Shown piece after piece: positions 18,911 to 28,211 of a stretch of DNA of 50,285 nucleotides; positions within the stretch are counted from its first letter, which is position 1, and each line of letters opens with the position of its first letter. The DNA comes from an uncultured Allomuricauda sp. GTDB lineage: Bacteria > Bacteroidota > Bacteroidia > Flavobacteriales > Flavobacteriaceae. The stretch covers positions 1 through 50,285 of the forward strand of contig CALBPG010000195.1 of assembly GCA_937899065.1 (NCBI GenBank), in the 5' to 3' direction. A program made the translations under genes and the position numbers. A model generated the notes under the pieces. That model searched no databases. It was not told where the DNA came from and saw only the letters and a program-made list of their open reading frames with translations.

Positions 18911-20740
18911 ATGACACTTTCTTACTGGGATGTTGGAATCGTCATAGCTTATATTATTGGAGTTCTCCTACTCGGCTTCTATCTTTCCAAAAGAGCCTCC
19001 AAAAATTTAGAATCCTATTTTCTCGGAGGAAACCAATTGCCTTGGTATTATTTGGGGTTGAGCAACGCTTCGGGTATGTTCGATATTTCCGGAACTATGT
19101 GGACCGTGGGCATTCTCTTCGTCTACGGACTTAAAAGTGCTTGGTTGCCCTGGCTATGGCCTGTTTGGAACCAAGTTTTTGTTTTTGTATACCTCGCAAT
19201 TTGGATGCGCCGGTCCAACGTGATGACCGGGGCAGAATGGATTACATTTCGTTTTGGAGACGGCAAGGGCGCCAAACTCTCCCATATCATTATTGTCATT
19301 TTCGCGGTAATCAGCGTTCTCGGATTTATCGCTTATTTTTTCGAAGGTATCGGCAAATACTGCACGTCGATTTTACCCTGGGATTTGGCCTTTGACATTT
19401 TTGGATATCAAGTTTCTTCTGCCAAAAGCTACGCGCTAATCGTTTGCGGACTCACCTCGTTGTACACCGTAAAAGGCGGCATGCATAGTGTTGTGGCTAC
19501 CGAAGTGATGCAGTTTGTGATTATGACCATTGCCTGTATTGGGGTAGGAATCATAGCCTACAATATGGTCGATGCAGGTCAAATTGACGAAATTGTTCCC
19601 GAGGGATGGAAAGATTTAGGGTTTGGCTGGAATCTAAATCTTGATTGGAGCAATGCTGCTTTTCCGCAAGTGAATTCAAAAATAGCGAATGACGGTTTTG
19701 ACCTCTTTGGGTTGTTGTTCGTTTTGATGGAGTTAAAAGGAATATTTGCTTCAATTGCTGGTCATGTCCCTTCATATGATATGCAACGCATTCTGGCTAC
19801 AAAAAGTCCAAGCGAAGCCGCTAAAATGAGTTTTTTGACCATCTGCGTACTCTATATCCCACGCTATTTTATGATTGTTGGGTTTACCGTCCTTTCACTG
19901 GTGCATTTAGGTCCAGAACTTCTAAGTATGAGGGAGAACATAGATTTTGAACAAGTACTCCCAATGGCCATAAACAAGTTTCTTCCAGTGGGGTTAAAGG
20001 GTTTGATGCTGGCCGGGTTTCTGGCTGCTTTTATGGGAACATTTGCCGCTTTCGTTAATGCCGCACCAGCGTATTTGGTGAATGATATTTATAAAAAATA
20101 CATCACCCCCGGAGCACCTGATAAGCGATTGGTGAACCTGAGCATCCTTTCTTCTTTGGTCATGGTGATGGTCGGAATCGTTTTTGGATTGAATGCCGGT
20201 TCCCTGAACGAACTCATCTTATGGTTGAGCTCTGCATTGTACGGCGGTTATGTCGCGGCTAATGTCCTCAAATGGATTTGGTGGCGCTTTAGCGGCAACG
20301 GCTATTTTTGGGGCATGCTATTCGGATTGATAGCTTCCACGGTAAAGTTATTTTTCTTTCCAGAGTATGTAGACATTTTTGTGTTTCCCATCATATTTCT
20401 AATTTCCTTTATCGGATGTATAATTGGGACGTATGTGGAACCTCTTCCCAATAGGGAAAAAGTGAAGCAATTCTACAAACAGACCAAACCTTGGGGAATT
20501 TGGGGGCCCATCAAAAGGGAAGTAATGGAAGAAGACCCATCCTTTGTTCCAAATCAAGATTTTAAACGGGATAGTTTCAACATTCTTGTGGGCATCGTTT
20601 GGCAAATGGCTCAAGTAGTTATCCCAATCTATTTTATGCTTCGGGAAAATACAGAAATGGTCATATGGTCTGCCATCCTAATTCTGACAAGCTACCTACT
20701 CAAAAAATTCTGGTGGGACAACCTTAAAAACATAGCTTAA
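18911..20740 (+). CDS. Sodium:solute symporter (SSS family)
   Basis: 609 residues with about 13 or more hydrophobic membrane helices. Family features are the N-terminal YIIGVLLLGFYLSKRASKN, the region GGNQLPWYYLGLSNASGMFD (residues about 39-58, part of the Na+/substrate core) and helix SYDMQRILATKSPSEAAK. Such carriers import sugars, sialic acids or organic acids with Na+. It is the first gene of a tight operon whose next genes are a DUF4434 protein (1-base gap), an AGE-family epimerase, a GH10-like hydrolase and an FAD oxidoreductase, so a sugar or sugar acid is the likely cargo. The exact substrate is unknown. Confidence 0.9.
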   Translation: MTLSYWDVGIVIAYIIGVLLLGFYLSKRASKNLESYFLGGNQLPWYYLGLSNASGMFDISGTMWTVGILFVYGLKSAWLPWLWPVWNQVFVFVYLAIWMRRSNVMTGAEWITFRFGDGKGAKLSHIIIVIFAVISVLGFIAYFFEGIGKYCTSILPWDLAFDIFGYQVSSAKSYALIVCGLTSLYTVKGGMHSVVATEVMQFVIMTIACIGVGIIAYNMVDAGQIDEIVPEGWKDLGFGWNLNLDWSNAAFPQVNSKIANDGFDLFGLLFVLMELKGIFASIAGHVPSYDMQRILATKSPSEAAKMSFLTICVLYIPRYFMIVGFTVLSLVHLGPELLSMRENIDFEQVLPMAINKFLPVGLKGLMLAGFLAAFMGTFAAFVNAAPAYLVNDIYKKYITPGAPDKRLVNLSILSSLVMVMVGIVFGLNAGSLNELILWLSSALYGGYVAANVLKWIWWRFSGNGYFWGMLFGLIASTVKLFFFPEYVDIFVFPIIFLISFIGCIIGTYVEPLPNREKVKQFYKQTKPWGIWGPIKREVMEEDPSFVPNQDFKRDSFNILVGIVWQMAQVVIPIYFMLRENTEMVIWSAILILTSYLLKKFWWDNLKNIA

Positions 20741-20741
20741 A

Positions 20742-21704
20742 ATGAAAGATAACCTAATCATCAGTGCTACGTTTTTGGATGAAATCAGTCATGACATTCC
20801 CCATCAGAACTGGGGCAGGAAGGAATGGGACCAAGATTTCCAATACATGAAGAAAATGGGAATCAACACTGTGGTCCTTATCCGTTCCGGATATCAAAAA
20901 TTTTTGACCTATCCATCGGAATATCTAATTCAGGAAAAGCAATGTTTTGTTCCTCCTGTTGATTTGGTTCAGCAGTTCTTGGAGTTGTCAGACCAATACG
21001 GAATGGATTTCTTCTTCGGAACCTACGATAGTGGCGACTATTGGAAAACAGGGGATATGACCCATGAGCTAGAGGTGAATTTCCTGGTAGTTGAAGAAGC
21101 CTTCAAAAAGTATGGACATTTCAAGAGTTTCAAAGGATGGTATTTGAGTTTGGAACTTAGCCGAAAGACGAAAGGCGCTATTTCAACCATATCCAAATTA
21201 GGAAAACATTGTAAAGAGATAAGCAATGGACTTCCTGTGTTGATATCTCCTTGGATTGATGGGAAAAAAGCAGTAATGGCTTCAGAAAGTGCCACTACCA
21301 AAAGCGATACGGTATCTATTGAACAACATCATCAAGAGTGGGATGAAATCTTCGCCGGTATTCAAGGTGCAGTGGACATTGTCGCGTTTCAAGATGGCCA
21401 TGTGGATTATGATGAATTGGAAGATTATTTGGTCGTAAATAAAAAGCTTGCAGATACTTATGGGATGGAATCATGGACCAACATTGAATCTTTTGACCGG
21501 GATATGCCGATAAAATTTCTGCCCATCAAGTTTGAGAAGCTATTGTTGAAAATGCGCGCGGCAGAAAAAGCAGGCTGTCAAAAGGCCATCACATTTGAGT
21601 TTTCCCATTTTATGAGCCCGCAATCTGCGTACCCTCAGGCAGGCCATTTATACAATCGATATGTGGAACACTTCGCAAAAATCATTGCCAAAACCAATTC
21701 GTAG
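20742..21704 (+). CDS. DUF4434-family TIM-barrel-like protein
   Basis: 320 residues, no signal peptide, so probably cytoplasmic. It resembles the DUF4434 family, related to glycoside-hydrolase TIM barrels: ISATFLDEISHDIPHQNW at the start, then YMKKMGINTVVLIRSGYQ, FFFGTYDSGDYW, SFKGWYLSLELS and VDIVAFQDGHVDY. The acidic residues in these strand ends could be catalytic, but this is inference. It starts one base after the symporter stop codon and ends three bases before the epimerase, so all three are surely co-transcribed. A role on the imported substrate is likely. Confidence 0.75.
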   Translation: MKDNLIISATFLDEISHDIPHQNWGRKEWDQDFQYMKKMGINTVVLIRSGYQKFLTYPSEYLIQEKQCFVPPVDLVQQFLELSDQYGMDFFFGTYDSGDYWKTGDMTHELEVNFLVVEEAFKKYGHFKSFKGWYLSLELSRKTKGAISTISKLGKHCKEISNGLPVLISPWIDGKKAVMASESATTKSDTVSIEQHHQEWDEIFAGIQGAVDIVAFQDGHVDYDELEDYLVVNKKLADTYGMESWTNIESFDRDMPIKFLPIKFEKLLLKMRAAEKAGCQKAITFEFSHFMSPQSAYPQAGHLYNRYVEHFAKIIAKTNS

Positions 21705-21707
21705 CCT

Positions 21708-22865
21708 GTGTTAAGAAAGTACGCCGAACTGTATCGAAAAGAGCTTCTGGAAAACGTTATTCCCTTTTGGGAGAATCACTCCATTGATGCCAACCACGGA
21801 GGGTATTTTACGTGCCTCACTGCAGAGGGCAATGTCTATGATACGGACAAATTTATCTGGTTACAGGCAAGACAGGTGTGGATGTTTTCAAAGTTGTACC
21901 ATGGACTCGAAGCAAAAACCCAATGGAAAACCATCGCGAAGCATGGGATTGATTTTCTCGAAAAATATGGGAGAGATAATAAAGGAAATTGGTACTTCTC
22001 CTTAAGCCAGAAAGGAAATCCGCTGGTGCAACCCTATAATATTTTTTCCGACTGTTTTGCTGCCATGGCCTTTGCGGAATTTTTCAAGGTTGAAGCCAAT
22101 GCTACCTATGCCCAAATTGCGACGGACACCTTTCAGAATATTCTTTCTCGAAAAGACAACCCCAAAGGGAAGTACAACAAGCGCTACCCTGGAACGCGGA
22201 ATATGCAGGACTTTGCATTACCTATGATTTTATGCAACCTCGCTCTGGAATTGGAGCATATCTTGGGAAAAGGTCAAGTAGAAGATGTGCTGAACTCCCT
22301 TGTGGATTTGGTGATGAATCAATTTTATGATGCCGAGCGTGGTTTGGTATACGAAAACATCTCTTCGGATGGGGCTTTTTTGGACAGTTTTGAAGGCAGA
22401 TTGTTAAATCCCGGTCATGCGATAGAAGCCATGTGGTTTATCATGAACATTGGTCTTCGAAAAGGAGATTCGGAACTTGTGAAAAAGGCCGAAACCATCA
22501 TGTATCAGCAACTGGAAAGAGGGTGGGATGAAACCTACGGAGGCATCTTATATTTTTTGGATGCCAACGGCCATCCACCTGAAAAATTGGAATGGGACCT
22601 GAAACTATGGTGGGTCCACTTGGAGACCTTGGTAGCTCTGGCAAAAACCTACGCCCATAATCAAAGTCCTAAAGCGGAAAAATGGTTTCAAAAAGTACAT
22701 GACTATACCTGGAATCATTTTAGGGACTCGGACCATGGTGGCGAGTGGTTTGGTTATTTGAATCGCCAAGGAGAACTTTTGCTCAACCTTAAAGGTGGAA
22801 AATGGATAGGCTGCTTTCATGTACCACGTGCTTTGCTTGAGATTTCAATGGCACTCGAAACCTAA
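21708..22865 (+). CDS. N-acylglucosamine 2-epimerase (AGE) family protein
   Basis: 385 residues with a GTG start at 21708, three bases after the previous stop codon. AGE-family enzymes are (alpha/alpha)6 barrels that epimerise N-acetylglucosamine, cellobiose, mannose and similar sugars. Signatures include the early YFTCL, DKFIWLQARQVWMFSKLY, NPGHAIEAMWF with His237 (a conserved active-site region), WDETYGGILYFLD, KLWWVHLETLVAL and the C-terminal HGGEWFGYLNRQGE. There is no signal peptide. Substrate specificity cannot be read from the sequence; the operon suggests the sugar taken up by the SSS carrier. Confidence 0.88.
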   Translation: MLRKYAELYRKELLENVIPFWENHSIDANHGGYFTCLTAEGNVYDTDKFIWLQARQVWMFSKLYHGLEAKTQWKTIAKHGIDFLEKYGRDNKGNWYFSLSQKGNPLVQPYNIFSDCFAAMAFAEFFKVEANATYAQIATDTFQNILSRKDNPKGKYNKRYPGTRNMQDFALPMILCNLALELEHILGKGQVEDVLNSLVDLVMNQFYDAERGLVYENISSDGAFLDSFEGRLLNPGHAIEAMWFIMNIGLRKGDSELVKKAETIMYQQLERGWDETYGGILYFLDANGHPPEKLEWDLKLWWVHLETLVALAKTYAHNQSPKAEKWFQKVHDYTWNHFRDSDHGGEWFGYLNRQGELLLNLKGGKWIGCFHVPRALLEISMALET

Positions 22866-22869
22866 ATTT

Positions 22870-23967
22870 ATGCGCAGAATAACTAATTATAGTATTTGCT
22901 GTTTGATGTTGTCCGTTTTTTGGGTTGGTTTTTCGCAATCGCAAAAAGGCGTATGGTTGACCGATGTCGCCAGCAAGGCTTTGGATAGCAGGGAGAATAT
23001 CAAACAGACTGTCCAGCGATGCAAATCCATAGGTTTGGACAACATTTATGTGGTGGTCTGGAATAGGGGGCACACCTTATATCCCAGCAAAGTGATGCAA
23101 AAGTATTTTGGTGTTGAGGTGATGCCCAGATTTTCAAAGTTTGACATGTTACAAACGCTAATTGAAGAGGCACATGCCGAAGGATTGCATGTACATGCTT
23201 GGTTTGAATTTGGGTTTTCTTCAAGTTATCAAGAAGCAGACGGAGGGCATATTCTCCGAAAGAAGCCCAATTGGAAAGCTATAGACTCCGAGGGCCAACT
23301 GGTATCCAAAAACGGATTCCAATGGATGAATGCCTTTGACCCAGAGGTACAGGATTTTTTGCTTTCATTGATTACCGAAGTCGTAGAAAGCTATAACATT
23401 GATGGCATCCAAGGGGATGATAGACTTCCAGCAAACCCTTCAACTGGAGGCTATGATGCTTATACCATTTCGGAATACGAAAAAGAACATCAAGGAGAAT
23501 CCCCACCCGAAAATTATCGCGATGCAAATTGGGTTAATTGGCGTGCGTCGCGATTGAATCTTTTCGCAGAGAAATTGTACAGAACAGTAAAAACTTTGGA
23601 TTCAGAGGTATTGGTTACCATGGCACCCAGTATTTATCCTTGGAGTAAAGGAGAATATCTTCAAGATTGGCCCACTTGGGTAAAAAATGGATGGGTTGAC
23701 CAAATTATACCGCAAGTGTATCGGTATGATATCGCGTCGTATCGTTCCACTTTGGAAGCAAACCTAGAGTCCATAACAGAAAATGAGAAACATCTTTTCG
23801 TGCCCGGTATTTTGTTGCAGGTGGATGACTACAACCCTTCCAAAAGATTTCTAAAACGAATGGTTCAAACTAATAGAGATTTGGGATTAACCAGTGAGGT
23901 GTTTTTCTTTTATGAAGGTTTGAAAAAGCACACTTCATTTTTTACTAAAACCTATTCAAAAATGTGA
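22870..23967 (+). CDS. Secreted GH10-like (DUF187-type) glycoside hydrolase
   Basis: 365 residues from ATG 22870; earlier in-frame starts run back into the epimerase gene, and only this start gives a clean signal peptide (MRRITNYSICCLMLSVFWVG then FSQS). The family is the 'glycosyl hydrolase-like 10' domain: GVWLTDVASKALDSRENIK, LDNIYVVVWNRGHTLYPS, HAWFEFGFSSS, then NIDGIQGDDRLPANPS and IIPQVYRYD. Asp/Glu residues at these strand ends are candidate catalysts. It lies 4 bases after the epimerase gene and 4 before the FAD enzyme. It probably cleaves an external glycan for the same operon. Confidence 0.83.
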   Translation: MRRITNYSICCLMLSVFWVGFSQSQKGVWLTDVASKALDSRENIKQTVQRCKSIGLDNIYVVVWNRGHTLYPSKVMQKYFGVEVMPRFSKFDMLQTLIEEAHAEGLHVHAWFEFGFSSSYQEADGGHILRKKPNWKAIDSEGQLVSKNGFQWMNAFDPEVQDFLLSLITEVVESYNIDGIQGDDRLPANPSTGGYDAYTISEYEKEHQGESPPENYRDANWVNWRASRLNLFAEKLYRTVKTLDSEVLVTMAPSIYPWSKGEYLQDWPTWVKNGWVDQIIPQVYRYDIASYRSTLEANLESITENEKHLFVPGILLQVDDYNPSKRFLKRMVQTNRDLGLTSEVFFFYEGLKKHTSFFTKTYSKM

Positions 23968-23971
23968 GCAG

Positions 23972-25810
23972 ATGAAGAAAGGAATCCTCTGTATCGTTTT
24001 TATCATGTTTTGCCTTCATCTTAATGCTCAGAAGCGGGTAGATGTAATAATCGTTGGTGGCGGGGCAGGAGGTACTTCAGCGGCGATTCAAGCCGCCCGA
24101 ATGGGTATTGAGGTGCAGCTTCTTGAAAAGACCACTTGGTTGGGAGGGATGCTTACTTCGGCTGGAGTTTCGGCTATTGATGGAAATCATCAGATGCCAT
24201 CCGGTATTTGGGGAGAATTCCGTGAAAAACTATATGCACACTACGGCGGGCCTAAAGCAGTGGCCACCGGATGGGTAAGCCATACTTTGTTTGAACCTTC
24301 TGTCGGTAATGCCATCCTACAAAGCATGACCCATTTTCCCAATCTGGAGATAACTTATGAAGCAGACTATACCAGAGTTAAAAAACAGGGAGCGCAATGG
24401 GTGGTTGAATACAAAAAGAAAGGAAAAACACATACCACTCAGGCAGCTATTCTTATTGATGCAACGGAAACCGGAGAATTGTTGCCATTGGTTGGGGCAG
24501 ACTTTCGCTTAGGGATGGATTCCAAGGAAGATACAGGTGAAAAAGAAGCTCCTAAACAGTCCAATACCATAGTCCAGGACTTGACTTATGTTGTTATCCT
24601 AAAAGATGTTGGGGATTCAAAACATAACAAGGGATTGGTCAAAAAACCCAAAAACTACACCCTAGGGGACTATGCTTGCGCGTGTAAACGGGAAGGCGGG
24701 GAAATGTTTGGTTCAGTTACCGATTGCCAGCAGATGTTGAATTATGGGAAGCTTCCGAACAAAAAATATATGATCAATTGGCCTAATTGTGGAAATGACT
24801 TTTTCGTAGACTGGCCCAATATGAATAAAAAGGAACAGGAAGACGCCTTACAAAGGGCAAAAGCCTTCACCCAAGGTTTTGTCTACTATATCCAAAATGA
24901 GTTGGGTTTCAAAAACCTAAGATTGGTCAAAGAGTTTCCAACGAAAGATAATTTTCCCATGATTCCGTATCACCGTGAAGGGAGACGCGTGAAGGGCAAA
25001 GTGACCTTGACGGTAAATCATTTGGAAAGTCCTTATGACTTTAACTTTTATAAAACGGGGATTGCTGTGGGAGACTATCCGATAGATCATCACCATAACA
25101 AGAATCCTGAGGCGCCTGAAATTGACTTTATCAATATCAAAGTCCCTAGTTATTCCATACCCCTAGGAAGTTTAATTCCCGAAAAGACTGAAAATTTTCT
25201 GGTAGCCGATAAAAACATCAGCGTGTCCAACATTGTGAATGGTACAACACGCTTGCAACCGGTGGTACTCGGTATTGGCCAAGCCGCGGGGGCCATCGCG
25301 GCAGTAGCGATTAAAGACCAAATAAATACTTCTGAAGTATCCATAAGAAAGGTACAACAGGCGCTGCTAGATCATAACGCCTACCTTATGCCTTTTGTAG
25401 ATGTGACTCCTTCGGACCACGCTTTTCAGGCGATTCAGCGAACCGCTGCCTCAGGCATATTAAAAGGGTTTGGTGTTCCATACAAATGGGCCAATGAAAC
25501 GTGGTTTTACCCGGAAAGAAAGGTCTCCGAATTTGAATTGAAAACGGGACTGCTCGAACTCTACCCAAACTTGAAGACTGAACCTGCTTCGGGCAAAATG
25601 GTAACCCCAGATTTTCTGGTAAATCTATTGGGAAAGATAGACAAGACCATCTCTTTGGAAACCGTAAAAGAAGTATGGCAGTCCAAAGGAATCACAAGGG
25701 CATTCTCGCCTAAAGCAAAGCTAAATAGGCGCGAGTTGAGCCTAATCCTAGATCATCTTCTACAACCTTTTCAAAGGGAATTGGATTTTGAGGGAAAACT
25801 CAAAAAATAA
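23972..25810 (+). CDS. Exported FAD-dependent oxidoreductase
   Basis: 612 residues. A signal peptide (MKKGILCIVFIMFCLHLNAQ) is followed directly by a dinucleotide-binding motif VIIVGGGAGG (G29-x-G31-x-x-G34) and the helix ending in LLEKTTWLGGM. ILIDATETGELLP and the C-terminal LQPVVLGIGQAAGAIAAVA are typical of the FAD-dependent oxidoreductase family found in polysaccharide loci (PF12831-like). About the last 130 residues form an extra domain. It is the last gene of the five-gene operon. It may oxidise a sugar or glycan in the periplasm; no substrate can be assigned. A Sec-exported flavoprotein must acquire FAD outside the cytoplasm, which is notable. Confidence 0.83.
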   Translation: MKKGILCIVFIMFCLHLNAQKRVDVIIVGGGAGGTSAAIQAARMGIEVQLLEKTTWLGGMLTSAGVSAIDGNHQMPSGIWGEFREKLYAHYGGPKAVATGWVSHTLFEPSVGNAILQSMTHFPNLEITYEADYTRVKKQGAQWVVEYKKKGKTHTTQAAILIDATETGELLPLVGADFRLGMDSKEDTGEKEAPKQSNTIVQDLTYVVILKDVGDSKHNKGLVKKPKNYTLGDYACACKREGGEMFGSVTDCQQMLNYGKLPNKKYMINWPNCGNDFFVDWPNMNKKEQEDALQRAKAFTQGFVYYIQNELGFKNLRLVKEFPTKDNFPMIPYHREGRRVKGKVTLTVNHLESPYDFNFYKTGIAVGDYPIDHHHNKNPEAPEIDFINIKVPSYSIPLGSLIPEKTENFLVADKNISVSNIVNGTTRLQPVVLGIGQAAGAIAAVAIKDQINTSEVSIRKVQQALLDHNAYLMPFVDVTPSDHAFQAIQRTAASGILKGFGVPYKWANETWFYPERKVSEFELKTGLLELYPNLKTEPASGKMVTPDFLVNLLGKIDKTISLETVKEVWQSKGITRAFSPKAKLNRRELSLILDHLLQPFQRELDFEGKLKK

Positions 25811-25858
25811 ACTATATCCAAACACTTTTTTAGGTAATAAAATTACTGCGATAGCACC

Positions 25859-25866
25859 TATATTTG
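25859..25866 (+). promoter_or_regulatory. Predicted -7 element of ctlX
   Basis: TATATTTG is a perfect TAnnTTTG element, 33 bases before the ctlX ATG. No good TTG was found at the usual distance; the nearest T-rich tract is 25826-25831. It indicates that ctlX can be transcribed apart from the carbohydrate operon upstream. Confidence 0.45.
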
Positions 25867-25899
25867 CCGGACGATTATTTTAAAATATACCACCACTCC

Positions 25900-26829
25900 A
25901 TGCAAATTACCAACACCATATTAATGATTAGACCCGTCAACTTCCGAATGAACGAGCAGACCGCGGTAAATAACTATTTTCAGGAGCAACCTGAGATGCT
26001 TCAAGAAGAAGTAAATCGAAAGGCGCAACAAGAATTTGATGTCTTTGTTCAGAAACTCGAAGCAAATGGTGTAAATGTAATCGTTGTGGAGGATACCAAG
26101 GTGCCGGATACTCCGGACTCGATTTTTCCAAATAACTGGGTTTCATTTCACAATAGTGGAACAGTTTGTGTATATCCCATGTTCGCTGAAAACAGGCGTC
26201 AAGAGCGCCGCGAAGATATTTTCGATGTTTTGGAAACCAATGGATTCGAAATTTCCAATGTCATGGATTATACCGCTGCGGAGGCAGAAGGGGTTTTCTT
26301 GGAGGGTACCGGAAGTATTTTGAAAGATAGAATGAACCAAAAAGCGTATTGCGCTCTATCCGAAAGGGCACATGAAGAATTGTTTATTGAGTTTTGCGAA
26401 GATTTTGATTGCTTCCCCGTGATTTTCACTGCAAATCAGACCGTAGAGGGTTTGAGAAAACCCATTTACCATACCAACGTTATGATGGCCATGGCCGAAA
26501 CCTTCGTAGTAATTTGTTTGGACACGATTGACGACAAGAAAGAACGGAAAATGGTCGTAGAACATATCAAAAAAGATGGTCGGGAAGTCATTTCGATAAC
26601 TGAAGAGCAGATGTACCAATTTGCCGGGAATATGCTCCAAGTATTGGGGGCCGATGACAAGCGATTTATGGTTATGAGTTCTGCGGCGTTCAAAAGTCTG
26701 CGGCAAGACCAAATTGACGCTATTGAGAAACACTGTCCTATTTTGCACAGTCCTTTGGATACCATCGAAACCTGTGGCGGCGGCTCTGCGCGTTGCATGA
26801 TGGCAGAAGTGTTCCTGCCTAAAGCCTAA
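25900..26829 (+). CDS. ctlX: Citrulline utilization hydrolase CtlX family
   Basis: 309 residues from ATG 25900 (MQITNTILMIRPVNFRMNEQ); an in-frame TTG at 25864 would add twelve unlikely residues and overlaps the promoter -7 box. Pentein fold like the gene at 17878. Motifs are FPNNWVSFH, EGTGSI, His191 (YHTNVM) and the nucleophile Cys299 (GGGSARCMMAE). CtlX relatives include the citrulline ureidase of Francisella, which splits citrulline to ornithine, CO2 and ammonia. With the arginine-deiminase-like gene it could form a short arginine-to-ornithine pathway; this is inference from family and location. Confidence 0.88.
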   Translation: MQITNTILMIRPVNFRMNEQTAVNNYFQEQPEMLQEEVNRKAQQEFDVFVQKLEANGVNVIVVEDTKVPDTPDSIFPNNWVSFHNSGTVCVYPMFAENRRQERREDIFDVLETNGFEISNVMDYTAAEAEGVFLEGTGSILKDRMNQKAYCALSERAHEELFIEFCEDFDCFPVIFTANQTVEGLRKPIYHTNVMMAMAETFVVICLDTIDDKKERKMVVEHIKKDGREVISITEEQMYQFAGNMLQVLGADDKRFMVMSSAAFKSLRQDQIDAIEKHCPILHSPLDTIETCGGGSARCMMAEVFLPKA

Positions 26830-26956
26830 AAAGACAATTCTTTTTGTTTTGGTGTTTTATAGGAATCATGATAAATAGGTTTTCAGATTTAGGTCAGAGG
26901 GCGATTTATGTGTTTTTAAGTCTTAATTATTGTACCTTAATGAAAAACCTAAACAG

Positions 26957-28204
26957 ATGACCCTAAAGCAATTACTACCCCTATTTGTTTTACTTTTTGC
27001 AGCAGCAAGTTCCGTATCTGCCCAAAATGTAAAGAAGCTAACGGTAACTGAAAAAGTAAAAGTATCAGGTGATTTAGCGCGTGAACCTATGGTGGCAGAG
27101 GCACCCAATGGTGATTTATACGTCACTGGATACCGTAATGGAAGTACATCGCCACAGTTATGGAAAAGCACTGATTCCGGAAAAACAAGGCTAATGTTGG
27201 AAGTGGGTACTGTCGCTGATGGAGCCGATGGAAACTACGATGTGGATTTGGTCGTTGACGATACGGGGAAGGTCTACTTCCTGACCATGAAATTTACCAA
27301 AGTACCTGAAGACACTTCCAATTTTGACTGGAGTTCCATGAAAGGGATACATATTGCGTTAGGGCAAAGCGATAACGGTGGAGAGGATTGGAAGTGGGAC
27401 TTTATCTCGCAAAACGATTTTGATGACCGTCCTTGGGTGACTTTAGCATCCGATAAATCTGTCCATATCGTTTGGAATGACGGAAACGGAGTGCATTATC
27501 GGGTAAGCGAAGATAATGGGGCCTCGTGGCAAGAACGCCCTAAGATTCATGATTTAGGAGGTTCAAGTCATTTCACTGCGGGACCCAATGGATTATTGGC
27601 CGCAAGGGTAAGTCCAATGTCCGCCTCTGGCAATCGTTTTGATGCTGAGGTGGATTTGATAAAAGTGAGTAAGGATTTGGGTAAGACTTGGAATTCGGTT
27701 CCGCTACCTGGAATGCGCGAGTGGAGCCCGGAATTAGGCAAAGGTTTACCGCGTTGGGTTGAACCTCTGGCTTTCTCTGAAAAAGGGGAGTTGTTTCATG
27801 TTTGGAGTGAGGGACAAGTCTTAAAAATGGGTGTGTGGGACGAAACCCAATCGGATTGGGCAATAACCACGGTTTCCACTTCAGAACAATCTATTTACTA
27901 TCCATTCATGAGCATGGGTGAGGATGGTCCGCTATTAACCTGGGTTTCTGGCATGAACGAAACCTTAAAGCATCATGCTGCAGTGCTGACGCAAAAGGAT
28001 GGAACTTGGCATGTGCATGAAATGACGCCAACAGCTCTTCCGGAAATAACGTCAAGGTTTGGAATGGGAGATGCCATGGCCGTTGGGGGAGAATATTTTC
28101 CGCTGATTCAATTACAAAACGGTGACTTCGCTATGATAACCACGGTGCAAAACCACAAAAACCAAGATTACGGATTTACTTGGTGGCGTCTTTCGTTGCA
28201 ATAA
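26957..28204 (+). CDS. Exported sialidase-fold (BNR/Asp-box) protein
   Basis: 415 residues from ATG 26957, which gives a clean signal peptide (MTLKQLLPLFVLLFAAASSV then SAQ); an upstream TTG at 26930 is rejected. Four Asp-box motifs are visible at residues about 71-77 (STDSGKT), 138-145 (SDNGGEDW), 184-191 (SEDNGASW) and 238-245 (SKDLGKTW), the hallmark of the six-bladed sialidase fold. The arginine triad of true sialidases could not be confirmed, so it may be a sialidase, another exo-glycosidase or a non-catalytic propeller. It lies 127 bases after ctlX and is convergent with the next gene. Confidence 0.8.
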   Translation: MTLKQLLPLFVLLFAAASSVSAQNVKKLTVTEKVKVSGDLAREPMVAEAPNGDLYVTGYRNGSTSPQLWKSTDSGKTRLMLEVGTVADGADGNYDVDLVVDDTGKVYFLTMKFTKVPEDTSNFDWSSMKGIHIALGQSDNGGEDWKWDFISQNDFDDRPWVTLASDKSVHIVWNDGNGVHYRVSEDNGASWQERPKIHDLGGSSHFTAGPNGLLAARVSPMSASGNRFDAEVDLIKVSKDLGKTWNSVPLPGMREWSPELGKGLPRWVEPLAFSEKGELFHVWSEGQVLKMGVWDETQSDWAITTVSTSEQSIYYPFMSMGEDGPLLTWVSGMNETLKHHAAVLTQKDGTWHVHEMTPTALPEITSRFGMGDAMAVGGEYFPLIQLQNGDFAMITTVQNHKNQDYGFTWWRLSLQ

Positions 28205-28211
28205 AATTCAG

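Noticed and set aside
25864..25899. Upstream TTG start for ctlX
   Set aside because: It lies inside the predicted -7 promoter box, and the family begins at the ATG at 25900.
26829..26850. Terminator after ctlX
   Set aside because: The only pairing (AAAAAG with CTTTTT) is short and A/T-only, too weak to call.
18911..28204. Complete sialic acid catabolic cluster
   Set aside because: The symporter, epimerase and sialidase-fold protein suggest it, but no NanA lyase, kinase, deacetylase or deaminase is present, and the sialidase arginines could not be confirmed.
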